DNA from: Geobacteraceae bacterium
GTDB taxonomy: Bacteria; Desulfobacterota; Desulfuromonadia; Geobacterales; Pseudopelobacteraceae
Assembly (NCBI GenBank): GCA_025355965.1
Contig: JANXYR010000063.1
Span: 1-35,509 of the forward strand
Direction: 5' to 3'
Length of the DNA: 35,509 nucleotides
Shown: in pieces, positions 17,110 to 23,847 of the stretch
How the letters are laid out: each line of letters begins with the position of its first letter
How positions within the stretch are numbered: position 1 is the stretch's first letter
Program-made: the position numbers and the translations under genes
The notes under the pieces: model-generated
What the model was told of the DNA's origin: nothing
The model's input: only the letters and a program-made list of their open reading frames with translations
Databases searched by the model: none

Positions 17110-18147
17110 ATGCCTGAGAAGATAAAGTTTACAGCCCAACTGATTGATACTCATTGCCTTATAGACGTGAGGACTCCACTGGAGTTCGAGGAAGATCACA
17201 TCCCAGGAGCACACAATGTCCCTCTACTGTATAACGAAGAGCGGGCAGAAGTGGGGACAATCCACAAACAGCTCGGGCCGGTTGAAGCTAGGAGGAAGGG
17301 GCTAGAGTTATCTTGCTCTCGCTTTTACGGCATGGTTGACCAAATTAGTTCCTTGTCTTCCGGTCGGCCAATTGCCGTATATTGCTGGCGAGGAGGCCTC
17401 CGTAGCCTTTCGGTGGCGACTCTGATTGAAATGTGTGGAACACCGGCCAGTCAGCTTACAGGTGGTTATAAAGCCTTTCGTAACCATGTGATCGAATATT
17501 TCGGAAAATGCGACTTCCCTTCTCCTCTCATGGTCATGCACGGGATGACCGGCACCGGCAAGACGGAGTTCATTAACGGACTGAGTCGTTTGAAATGGGC
17601 AACCATTGACCTTGAAGGTGTTGCATGCCATAGGGGCTCTGCCTTTGGTGCCCTTGGTCTGGAACAAAAATTCACACAGAAACATTTTGAATCAACACTT
17701 TGGAATGACTTTAGGCAGCTGCCGGTAGACAGACCCATCGTGTTAGAGGGTGAAAGTCAACGTATTGGGAAATACTCTCTGCCGGGGCAACTTTACCAAA
17801 AAATGGCTGAGAGCTGCAAGGTATGGTGCCATGCATCTATCGAAACCCGTATAAAAAGGCTTGCTGCTGAGTATGCTCGCCCAGAATACCGGGAAGAGAT
17901 GTTGGAAGCTCTTGAGCGGATCAGGAAAAAACTGGGTGGTACCCGTTATGCCGAGCTGAAATGCATGCTTGAAGGGTGGGACGTAGAGGGCATAGCCCAG
18001 GGCCTTATAGAAGGGTACTACGACAAGATGTACTATAAAAACCGCCCATGGACACCGGATCTGGAACTAGATCTGGAAAACTTCAGTCTGGCTGAAGCTG
18101 AGCTTGATATCTTCTTGCGCACAATAAACCAAACTACCTCTTTCTAA
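17110..18147 (+). CDS. mnmH: tRNA 2-selenouridine synthase MnmH (SelU)
   Basis: MnmH converts wobble 2-thiouridine of tRNA Lys, Glu and Gln to 2-selenouridine via a geranylated intermediate, using selenophosphate from SelD. The N-terminal rhodanese domain has IDVRTPLEFEEDHIPGAHN and the active-site loop VYCWRGGLRS, with the catalytic Cys at residue 92. The C-terminal P-loop domain begins GMTGTGKTEF, followed by the LEGESQRIG motif. The length of 345 is normal. ATG 17110 has no clear Shine-Dalgarno sequence. Clustering with selD and yedF fits the pathway. Confidence 0.95.
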   Translation: MPEKIKFTAQLIDTHCLIDVRTPLEFEEDHIPGAHNVPLLYNEERAEVGTIHKQLGPVEARRKGLELSCSRFYGMVDQISSLSSGRPIAVYCWRGGLRSLSVATLIEMCGTPASQLTGGYKAFRNHVIEYFGKCDFPSPLMVMHGMTGTGKTEFINGLSRLKWATIDLEGVACHRGSAFGALGLEQKFTQKHFESTLWNDFRQLPVDRPIVLEGESQRIGKYSLPGQLYQKMAESCKVWCHASIETRIKRLAAEYARPEYREEMLEALERIRKKLGGTRYAELKCMLEGWDVEGIAQGLIEGYYDKMYYKNRPWTPDLELDLENFSLAEAELDIFLRTINQTTSF

Positions 18148-18243
18148 GGAGGTGAGGCTGTTGTGTGTGAACGTTATATTTCATCTGTGATAATAGATTC
18201 CTTGCATATTAAATCTTTTTCGTCCAGCACAGGCTCATTCTGA
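18145..18243 (+). other. Perfect anti-16S ribosome-binding site with a 26-codon frame, antisense to DUF1847
   Basis: TAAGGAGGTGA at 18145-18155, overlapping the mnmH stop, is complementary to the 3' tail of 16S rRNA over 11 bases. Seven bases later GTG 18163 opens a 26-residue frame (VCERYISSVIIDS...) ending in TGA at 18241-18243. Almost all of it is antisense to the 3' end of the DUF1847 gene. It may be the stranded binding site of a lost downstream gene, or a genuine microORF. The peptide has no recognisable motif. Confidence 0.3.
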
Positions 18244-18935
18244 AGACGCTTATAGTGGTAATTCTGCCCATGAAGTACAACAATAGGGTTGTGGCCCGTA
18301 ACCCGGTCCTTTACTACAAGTGTGGTGACCGGTGCTTTGGAATGCATAGAGAAAAGCATGTCGTGACCAACGCACAAGCCTAATATAATGTTCATATCTG
18401 TTTTCTGCTTGTTAAAGATTTTGGCCTGAGCAATGGGATTACATATTGGCTCATGAGTTCCTGGGTTGATCTTGCAGTTCTCGCCAAAACCCATTTTTGA
18501 CTTGTCAATACTCCCAGCCTTGCAGGTAACGATACTAAGCTCAAAACCTTGTTTCTCAAAGATCAAAGCGAGTTGCTTTGTTTCCATGAGAAGAGAGATA
18601 CAAGAGGCGATCCCAATTTTTTTATATCCCATGATTTTGGCAAAGGCAACAGTACTTTCTACCCTGGTCCAGCGTGGTGCTTTTGCCTTGCCGTTCTCAT
18701 CCCGGTAATAGCATAACCCTTCAGTCTTCGTGGCTGCCTTGGCAATTTGTGCAACTTGCGAATCACCGGAATACTCAGCAAAAGCTTTATCAATTATTTC
18801 GCTGTAGACTTTTGCGGGGCAGTCAGGAGGTTGTGGCGCTTGTTTACCAGTAAGACTCCAGCAGTTAGTGGCATCATTCACCTTCCACATGCTGCTACAA
18901 TTGTCACAATTAATGGCAACTTTCTCACTCGGCAT
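18174..18935 (-). CDS. DUF1847 family metal-binding protein
   Basis: The 253-residue protein has a cysteine pattern at the N-terminus (NCDNCSSMWK, then NCWSL and DCP) and further cysteines in GIASCISLLME, VTCKAGS, ICNPIAQA and LGLCVGHD. This matches the DUF1847 family, which is annotated as metal-binding on the basis of cysteines; the function is unknown. A strong AAGGAGG on the minus strand (18943-18949) lies seven bases before the ATG at 18935. It converges on mnmH with a 26-base gap. It is soluble, with no signal peptide or membrane segment. Confidence 0.85.
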   Translation of the reverse strand: MPSEKVAINCDNCSSMWKVNDATNCWSLTGKQAPQPPDCPAKVYSEIIDKAFAEYSGDSQVAQIAKAATKTEGLCYYRDENGKAKAPRWTRVESTVAFAKIMGYKKIGIASCISLLMETKQLALIFEKQGFELSIVTCKAGSIDKSKMGFGENCKINPGTHEPICNPIAQAKIFNKQKTDMNIILGLCVGHDMLFSMHSKAPVTTLVVKDRVTGHNPIVVLHGQNYHYKRLQNEPVLDEKDLICKESIITDEI

Positions 18936-18976
18936 TTGTCGGCCTCCTTCATCTGTCTTGAAAAATTACCATACAT

Positions 18977-19000
18977 CAGGCACTAATATTTTGTTGCCTG
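18977..19000. promoter_or_regulatory. Inverted repeat upstream of the DUF1847 gene
   Basis: CAGGCA at 18977-18982 is matched by TGCCTG at 18995-19000 around a 12-base AT-rich centre, about 40 bases upstream of the DUF1847 start on the minus strand. It could be an operator or a leader stem. No promoter hexamers could be assigned with confidence. Confidence 0.3.
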
Positions 19001-19071
19001 GCAGACTTGTAATGCTGAAAACTTAAATTCGCCCGACAAAATTAGCGTAAATCATTGATTAACCCGCAAAC

Positions 19072-19116
19072 TACTCGTATTAGCGAGTATTGTCAATTAG
19101 GTATTCTTCAATACTC
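19072..19116. promoter_or_regulatory. Cluster of TACTC/GAGTA half-sites upstream of korD
   Basis: TACTCG (19072-19077) and CGAGTA (19084-19089) form a dyad. GAGTATTG (19085-19092) also pairs with CAATACTC (19109-19116). The three overlapping half-sites sit 35-80 bases upstream of the korD -35 box and in the intergenic region shared with the divergent DUF1847 gene. Regulator binding is an inference from symmetry alone. Confidence 0.4.
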
Positions 19117-19150
19117 ATTGGGACACATTGCAGAAGCTTTGAGTGGAAGC

Positions 19151-19180
19151 TTGACGCGCAAGTTTTCAATCTGTTACAAA
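19151..19180 (+). promoter_or_regulatory. Candidate promoter of the korDABC operon
   Basis: TTGACG at 19151-19156 is followed after 18 bases by TACAAA at 19175-19180, with TGT directly before the -10 box (extended -10). The same TTGACG...TGnTACAA layout stands before tRNA-Gln at 21848-21876. It lies about 48 bases before the korD ATG. Confidence 0.55.
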
Positions 19181-19227
19181 GAACGATCTTATTTCAGTGC
19201 ATTCATTAAGTAAAAGGATGAACGACG

Positions 19228-19434
19228 ATGCCGCATATCATAATTGATGAGACGCGCTGCAAGGGGTGCGGACTCTGCACCATCGCCTGCCCGAAGAAAC
19301 TGGTCAGGATGAGTGATAGACCCAATGGTCTTGGCTATACCGTGGCAGTATTTTCTGGACCTGAACAATGCACCGGCTGCTCTTTGTGCGCGGAGATGTG
19401 TCCTGATGTCGCCATCACGGTTTTTAAGGAGTGA
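19228..19434 (+). CDS. korD: 2-oxoacid:ferredoxin oxidoreductase, ferredoxin-like delta subunit
   Basis: This 68-residue protein holds two 4Fe-4S binding motifs, CKGCGLCTIACP near residue 12 and CTGCSLCAEMCP near residue 50, so it carries two clusters that pass electrons from the catalytic subunits to ferredoxin. It is the first gene of a four-gene unit with alpha, beta and gamma subunits, the KorDABC/VorDBAC arrangement. The stop overlaps the GTG that precedes the next gene. AAAAGGATG-type sequence before the ATG supports the start. Confidence 0.9.
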   Translation: MPHIIIDETRCKGCGLCTIACPKKLVRMSDRPNGLGYTVAVFSGPEQCTGCSLCAEMCPDVAITVFKE

Positions 19435-19439
19435 CGGTT

Positions 19440-20522
19440 ATGCAATATACTTCAGTCGAAAAAATATTTGTCAAAGGGAACGAAGCGGTAGCGATGGCGG
19501 CTATTGAGGTAGGTTGCCGCTGCTATTTTGGCTATCCGATTACTCCACAGAGCGATATTCCGGAATATCTTTCACGCGAACTGCCCGGCCTGGGGGGGGA
19601 ATTCATTCAGGCCGAGAGCGAGATCGGCGCCATAAACATGCTTCTGGGGGCCTCTGCCACCGGAGTCCGTGCCATGACTTCATCATCCGGCCCCGGCATC
19701 TCCCTCAAACAGGAGGGTATTTCGTATATGGCCGGTTCGGAACTACCAGGCGTAATCGTTGACATCATGCGCGCTGGCCCCGGTTTGGGTGGTATCGATG
19801 CCTCTCAGGCCGATTATTGGCAGGCGACTAAAGGCGGCGGACATGGCGGCTACCGGATTATAGTGCTGGCTCCGGCTTCGGTTCAGGAGATGTACGACCT
19901 GACAATGCTGGCCTTTGACCTGTCCGACATCTATCGTATGCCGGCAATGGTGCTGGCTGATTCCGTTGTCGGCCAGATGAAGGAGTCGGTGACCCCAAAC
20001 CTCCGTCCGCAGACCGTACTTCCCAAGAAGGAGTGGGTTGTACGCGGCCGGGCTGAAGGCACTCCTCAAAACGTGGTCAAATCCCTTTACCTGGGTGATG
20101 GCGAGATGGAGGCCTTCCACTGGAAGATGCAGGCTCGTTACAAAGAACTGGCTGATAATGAGTGTCGCTGGGAAGAGGTTCAGACGTCCGATGCCGAACT
20201 GATCGTGACCGCCTTCGGTTCCACTTCCAGGATCGCCAAGACCGCAGTTGCCATGGCCCGTGAAGCCGGTATGAAGGTCGGGCTGATGCGACCGATTACA
20301 CTGTTTCCATTTCCCAAAAAAACGTATGCCGCATTATCCGAACGGTGCAAGCTCTTTCTGGATATCGAACTCTCCACCGGGCAGATGATTGATGACGTGC
20401 GCCTTTCCGTGGCACGCGATGTCGACGTCGCTTTCTATGGCCGTCCCCCCGGGGCAGGGTCATTGCCGACGCCGGAAGAGCTTTTCGAACAGATCAAGAA
20501 AAATTACCGGGCCCGTGCCTGA
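19440..20522 (+). CDS. korA: 2-oxoacid:ferredoxin oxidoreductase, alpha subunit (KorA/VorB type)
   Basis: This 360-residue protein belongs to the pyruvate/2-ketoacid ferredoxin oxidoreductase domain I family. Visible landmarks are KGNEAVAMAAIEVGCRCYFGYPITPQSDI near the N-terminus (adjoining blocks), the EFIQAESEIGAINMLLGAS stretch and TSSSGPGISLKQEG. AGGAG at 19427-19431 lies eight bases before ATG 19440, preferred over the GTG at 19431. The complex oxidatively decarboxylates a 2-oxoacid to an acyl-CoA. 2-oxoglutarate and branched-chain 2-oxoacids are both plausible substrates, since KorA and VorB are close relatives. Confidence 0.9.
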   Translation: MQYTSVEKIFVKGNEAVAMAAIEVGCRCYFGYPITPQSDIPEYLSRELPGLGGEFIQAESEIGAINMLLGASATGVRAMTSSSGPGISLKQEGISYMAGSELPGVIVDIMRAGPGLGGIDASQADYWQATKGGGHGGYRIIVLAPASVQEMYDLTMLAFDLSDIYRMPAMVLADSVVGQMKESVTPNLRPQTVLPKKEWVVRGRAEGTPQNVVKSLYLGDGEMEAFHWKMQARYKELADNECRWEEVQTSDAELIVTAFGSTSRIAKTAVAMAREAGMKVGLMRPITLFPFPKKTYAALSERCKLFLDIELSTGQMIDDVRLSVARDVDVAFYGRPPGAGSLPTPEELFEQIKKNYRARA

Positions 20523-20541
20523 GCAGTTGAGGATATAAACC

Positions 20542-21285
<744 letters not shown>

Positions 21286-21298
21286 TCTGGAGATAATC

Positions 21299-21841
21299 AT
21301 GCGCTACGATGTTTTTTTTGCCGGTTACGGCGGGCAGGGTGTGCTACTAGCTGGCAATCTACTTTCATATGCTGCAATTCACGAAGGGAAAAACGTATCG
21401 TTTTTTCCGGCCTACGGTGTCGAAAAGCGGGGTGGTGCGGCCATGTGCACGGTCGTCTTTGCTGACGGTGATACCGGATCTCCGGTGGTTGGAAATCCCT
21501 CAGTTTCGGTTCTGCTCAATCAACTCTCCTTTGACAAATATGCCGCTAAAGTCAAACAGGGGGGCGTCTGTATCGTTAACTCCAGTCTGGTGGAAACTAA
21601 TGGAGTCGAGTTGCCGGGGATTGAGGTGGTCCTGGTTCCGATGAACCAGATTGCTCTCGATATGGGTGATGTGCGGATGGTCAATATGGTGGCTTGCGGG
21701 GCATATATGGAAAAATCCGGGTCATTGAAGAGCGCGTCGCTGGAAGCGGCGCTTAAAAAAGCGCTTCCGGAGCGCAACCACAAACTGATTTCGGCCAATG
21801 TAAAGGCGATGGAAGCGGGCGCTCTGGCAGCTAGAGGCTAA
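21299..21841 (+). CDS. korC: 2-oxoacid:ferredoxin oxidoreductase, gamma subunit
   Basis: This 180-residue protein of the POR gamma family begins with FAGYGGQGVLLAGNLLSYAA and contains the SFFPAYGVEKRGG motif, both typical of the gamma subunit, which helps bind CoA. The frame extends upstream to 21257, but TGGAGA at 21287-21292 suits ATG 21299. It ends the korDABC unit; no hairpin terminator is seen before the tRNA gene. Base composition resembles korA and korB and differs from the AT-rich ribosomal genes. Confidence 0.92.
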   Translation: MRYDVFFAGYGGQGVLLAGNLLSYAAIHEGKNVSFFPAYGVEKRGGAAMCTVVFADGDTGSPVVGNPSVSVLLNQLSFDKYAAKVKQGGVCIVNSSLVETNGVELPGIEVVLVPMNQIALDMGDVRMVNMVACGAYMEKSGSLKSASLEAALKKALPERNHKLISANVKAMEAGALAARG

Positions 21842-21847
21842 AAACTC

Positions 21848-21876
21848 TTGACGTCTTAAGGCTGATTTGCTACAAG
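21848..21876 (+). promoter_or_regulatory. Promoter of tRNA-Gln
   Basis: TTGACG (21848-21853), a 17-base spacer, then TGC plus TACAAG (21871-21876) form an extended -10 promoter that ends 17 bases before the mature 5' end of the tRNA. Spacing is ideal for a stable-RNA promoter. Confidence 0.7.
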
Positions 21877-21893
21877 AGGAACTCTTCAAGTTT

Positions 21894-21968
21894 AGGGGTA
21901 TAGCCAAACGGTAAGGCAACGGCCTCTGACGCCGTCATCTCTTGGTTCGAATCCAGGTACCCCTGCCA
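21894..21968 (+). tRNA. tRNA-Gln (anticodon CTG)
   Basis: A full cloverleaf can be folded. The acceptor stem AGGGGTA (21894-21900) pairs with TACCCCT (21958-21964). The D arm is GCC/GGC, and the anticodon stem ACGGC/GCCGT encloses loop CTCTGAC with anticodon CTG at 21926-21928. The T arm CTTGG/CCAGG has loop TTCGAAT. The discriminator is G and CCA is encoded at 21966-21968. The anticodon reads CAG, hence glutamine. The gene has its own promoter and terminator. Confidence 0.96.
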
Positions 21969-21977
21969 AAATTTTTG

Positions 21978-22012
21978 ACGGGTTAGCTCATCATTGGGCT
22001 AACCCGTTTTTA
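21978..22012 (+). terminator. Rho-independent terminator after tRNA-Gln
   Basis: ACGGGTTAGC (21978-21987) pairs perfectly with GCTAACCCGT (21998-22007) around a ten-base loop and runs into TTTT. It lies ten bases past the tRNA CCA end and is oriented with the + strand. Confidence 0.9.
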
Positions 22013-22065
22013 TTGTATTTTCTTTGTTAAACATGCGACATAACGGAATAACAACCCTAATCCCT

Positions 22066-22320
22066 TTAGTCGTCGTGCCGATCTTTTTTATGCTTCTTAT
22101 GCTTTTTTTGCCCTTTGTGCTTCCCGTTATCTTTTCTCCCTTCATGCTGGTCCTCTTTCACAATAACCCTCTCCCGCTCTATGACAGTGACATGCGGTGC
22201 TGGTGGAGGTGTGCCGACACGCACGCTGGCATTTGGTGTGTTGACTTCAACATTTACGGACGCGGCAGAAAAACTGGCTGCTGCAAGAACAAGAACTAAA
22301 CTTCCGGTCACTCTTTTCAT
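22066..22320 (-). CDS. Small exported protein with His/Lys-rich C-terminus
   Basis: This 84-residue protein has a clear N-terminal signal peptide (MKRVTGSLVLVLAAASFSAA) with likely cleavage near residue 20, and a Val/Pro-rich mid-section (VRVGTPPPAPHVTVIE). The strongly charged tail, from about residue 55, is dominated by Lys, His, Asp and Arg in HKKHKK-like units. Periplasmic or outer-surface location is inferred; the histidines suggest metal or polyanion binding but no family is recognised. AGGAGAG precedes the ATG on the minus strand. Confidence 0.7.
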   Translation of the reverse strand: MKRVTGSLVLVLAAASFSAASVNVEVNTPNASVRVGTPPPAPHVTVIERERVIVKEDQHEGRKDNGKHKGQKKHKKHKKDRHDD

Positions 22321-22353
22321 GGTTTCTCTCCTATTCGTATGTTACTCTGGCTA

Positions 22354-22363
22354 CTGACGTCAG
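22354..22363. promoter_or_regulatory. Ten-base palindrome CTGACGTCAG
   Basis: This perfect palindrome lies 34 bases upstream of the His/Lys-rich exported protein's start on the minus strand, between it and the preceding minus-strand gene. It could be an operator; a chance palindrome of this length is not excluded. Confidence 0.25.
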
Positions 22364-22377
22364 ATGGGAAAATGTTC

Positions 22378-22560
22378 TCAAACTACAGAATCAGCTCCTG
22401 CCTGAATTTCTTCCCGGACAGTCATCAGAAGTTCGGCGCAGATCACAACCAGTTCCTGTCTCAGACCCTCAGCCTCAGATGAAAGCTCAATATTCACCGA
22501 CTCGGCAAAATATTTGAACTTGGCTACAACGTCTTCAAACTGTTCGATACTGCAATTCAT
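22378..22560 (-). CDS. Small hypothetical helical protein
   Basis: This 60-residue protein begins MNCSIEQFEDVVAKFKYF and is predicted helical throughout from its heptad-like spacing of hydrophobic residues (SSEAEGLRQELVVICAELL). A TTG at 22581 is in frame, but GAGAGGAG immediately upstream favours the ATG at 22560. It has no signal peptide or membrane segment. It sits 58 bases upstream of the exported His/Lys-rich gene on the same strand and may be cotranscribed with it. No family is recognised. Confidence 0.6.
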   Translation of the reverse strand: MNCSIEQFEDVVAKFKYFAESVNIELSSEAEGLRQELVVICAELLMTVREEIQAGADSVV

Positions 22561-22727
22561 GATATTGTTCTCTCCTCTCAAATTAAACTAAATCCAGCCT
22601 GTTTAGTGAAAGCTGAGTTATAATACTTTGGTAATCTTTCCAACCGTGTATCTAAATACCATTTCAGTCCCACGTATGCAACTATACTTAAAACTTTGAG
22701 GTTGATATCATTGTCTGGTATTTATCA

Positions 22728-22765
22728 GGGGTAGGCGGTTGGGGGTAGGGTAGGGTAGGGTAGGG
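22728..22765 (+). repeat. GGGTA tandem repeat, G-quadruplex-forming
   Basis: From 22741 to 22765 five G-runs (the first of five G, then four of three G) are separated by TA, which is a (GGGTA)n pentanucleotide array of about four and a half units. Further G-runs at 22728-22738 precede it. This meets the G4 rule of four runs of three or more G with short loops on the + strand. It stands immediately before the esterase gene remnant. Confidence 0.9.
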
Positions 22766-22768
22766 CGT

Positions 22769-22900
22769 ATGCCATTGTCGCATATCTTGGGCAAGAGTTC
22801 TCTCAAGTCTGATCATATTCAGCCCAATGCTGCCGCCTACCGAATGCTTGCAGAAGCTGTGGCCAAGCTGTTGAAAAAGAGTGGGGCACTGCCCCAATAA
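22769..22900 (+). pseudogene. 3' remnant of a GDSL/TesA-like esterase gene
   Basis: A 43-codon frame reads, after a short start, GKSSLKSDHIQPNAAAYRML and continues LAEAVAKLLKKSGALPQ. This matches the C-terminal end of SGNH/GDSL arylesterases (TesA type), where the catalytic Asp and His lie in a DxxHPN motif. Here the His position is Gln (CAG), so even this piece has lost a catalytic residue. The rest of the gene, including the GDSL serine block, is absent upstream, where the GGGTA repeat begins. No expression signal is seen. It is judged a decayed fragment. Confidence 0.65.
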
Positions 22901-22918
22901 CATCAAAGGAGCTACCTG

Positions 22919-23590
22919 ATGAAGATACTTGCCATAATTGCCAGTCCTCGCGGGATGCAGGGTAACACCGGTCGTCTGCTGGAAGAAGTGCTGCGTGGTG
23001 TAACTGAAGCTGGAGCAGAAACGGAAATCATCTCTCTAAAAACCTTGAATGTCCAGCCCTGCGTCGCCTGCGACGTCTGCCACAAAACCGGCGTCTGCAA
23101 CATCAAGGATGATTACGAAAGCATCAAGGAAAAAATGCTTGTCTGCGACGGCTTCATACTGGCCAGTCCAAACTACATTTTTAGTGTTACGGCCCAAATG
23201 AAAGCGCTGTTCGACCGATGCAATGGATTGATTCACTGCATGGCCCTCGAGGGTAAGTATGCTGCTTTGGTGGAAACATCCGGCGGCGGTGGTGACGATG
23301 AAGTCCTTACCTACATGAGGCGATTTGTGAACACCCTTGGTGCGAATGCTGTGGGTGGAGTTGGCTCTCCAATGGCGGGGATCAGAACTTTCCCCGATGA
23401 AGTTACCCTGTATGATAATTCTCGTAAACTTGGTGGCGAGTTGTGTTGCTGCATCGCGGAGAAGAGACGATTTCCGGAGCAAGAGGCATTCATCAGTGAC
23501 TTTAAGGCCCGAATGTCTGGTCTCGTGGACTTTATGAAGGATTTCTGGCCGTTTGAACGGGACTATTGGGAGAAAAACCGGACGAGGTAG
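22919..23590 (+). CDS. Iron-sulfur flavoprotein (Isf-like), NAD(P)H-dependent FMN reductase fold
   Basis: This 223-residue flavodoxin-like protein has the FMN phosphate loop SPRGMQGNT (residues 9-17). It also has a compact cysteine motif at C48, C51, C54 and C60 (CVACDVCHKTGVC, spacing 2-2-5), the pattern that binds a 4Fe-4S cluster in iron-sulfur flavoproteins. SPNYIFSVTAQMKALFDR is the usual flavin-contact segment. It would transfer electrons between ferredoxin and small acceptors; the partner is unknown. The start follows AAAGGAG. The next gene begins five bases after its stop. Confidence 0.88.
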   Translation: MKILAIIASPRGMQGNTGRLLEEVLRGVTEAGAETEIISLKTLNVQPCVACDVCHKTGVCNIKDDYESIKEKMLVCDGFILASPNYIFSVTAQMKALFDRCNGLIHCMALEGKYAALVETSGGGGDDEVLTYMRRFVNTLGANAVGGVGSPMAGIRTFPDEVTLYDNSRKLGGELCCCIAEKRRFPEQEAFISDFKARMSGLVDFMKDFWPFERDYWEKNRTR

Positions 23591-23595
23591 ATTGT

Positions 23596-23760
23596 ATGTT
23601 TGAAGTTCAGTATAACGAAGAAATGGAAGCTGAAATCAGACGCTTTGAAGCACAGAACCGGGCCACGGCAGCAGGGCATCCCGAATGGTTTAACGCCTGT
23701 GCGGTCTGCGGCTGTGAGTTGAAGTCAGATTTTGCCAAGAGATGCGATAAATGTGGTTGA
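23596..23760 (+). CDS. Zinc-ribbon microprotein
   Basis: This 54-residue product starts MFEVQYNEEMEAEIRRFEAQ, a charged helix, and ends with two CxxC pairs (ACAVCGCELK and RCDKCG at the very C-terminus), a zinc-ribbon or rubredoxin-like knuckle. GAGGT at 23584-23588 lies before ATG 23596; a TTG at 23566 is in frame but overlaps the previous gene. It follows the iron-sulfur flavoprotein by five bases, so the two are probably cotranslated. No family name can be given. Confidence 0.65.
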   Translation: MFEVQYNEEMEAEIRRFEAQNRATAAGHPEWFNACAVCGCELKSDFAKRCDKCG

Positions 23761-23847
23761 AAACCTATGATGCTTTGACCCATATGATGCCACTGCAAAT
23801 TGGCGGGGGGCAGTTGTACAACAGTCACATTAAACGATCACCAGTTA

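Noticed and set aside
21894-21968. tRNA-Gln 3' end as an integration attachment site
   Set aside because: No integrase gene and no second copy of the tRNA 3' sequence were found in the window.
22688-22906. 72-codon minus-strand frame across the GGGTA repeat
   Set aside because: It consists largely of the translated repeat (Tyr-Pro-Thr-Leu-Pro) and the reverse of the esterase remnant; no initiation signal.
23813-23822. Palindrome GTTGTACAAC between convergent genes
   Set aside because: It is only ten bases, lies between two gene ends where no promoter is expected and has no T-run to make a terminator.
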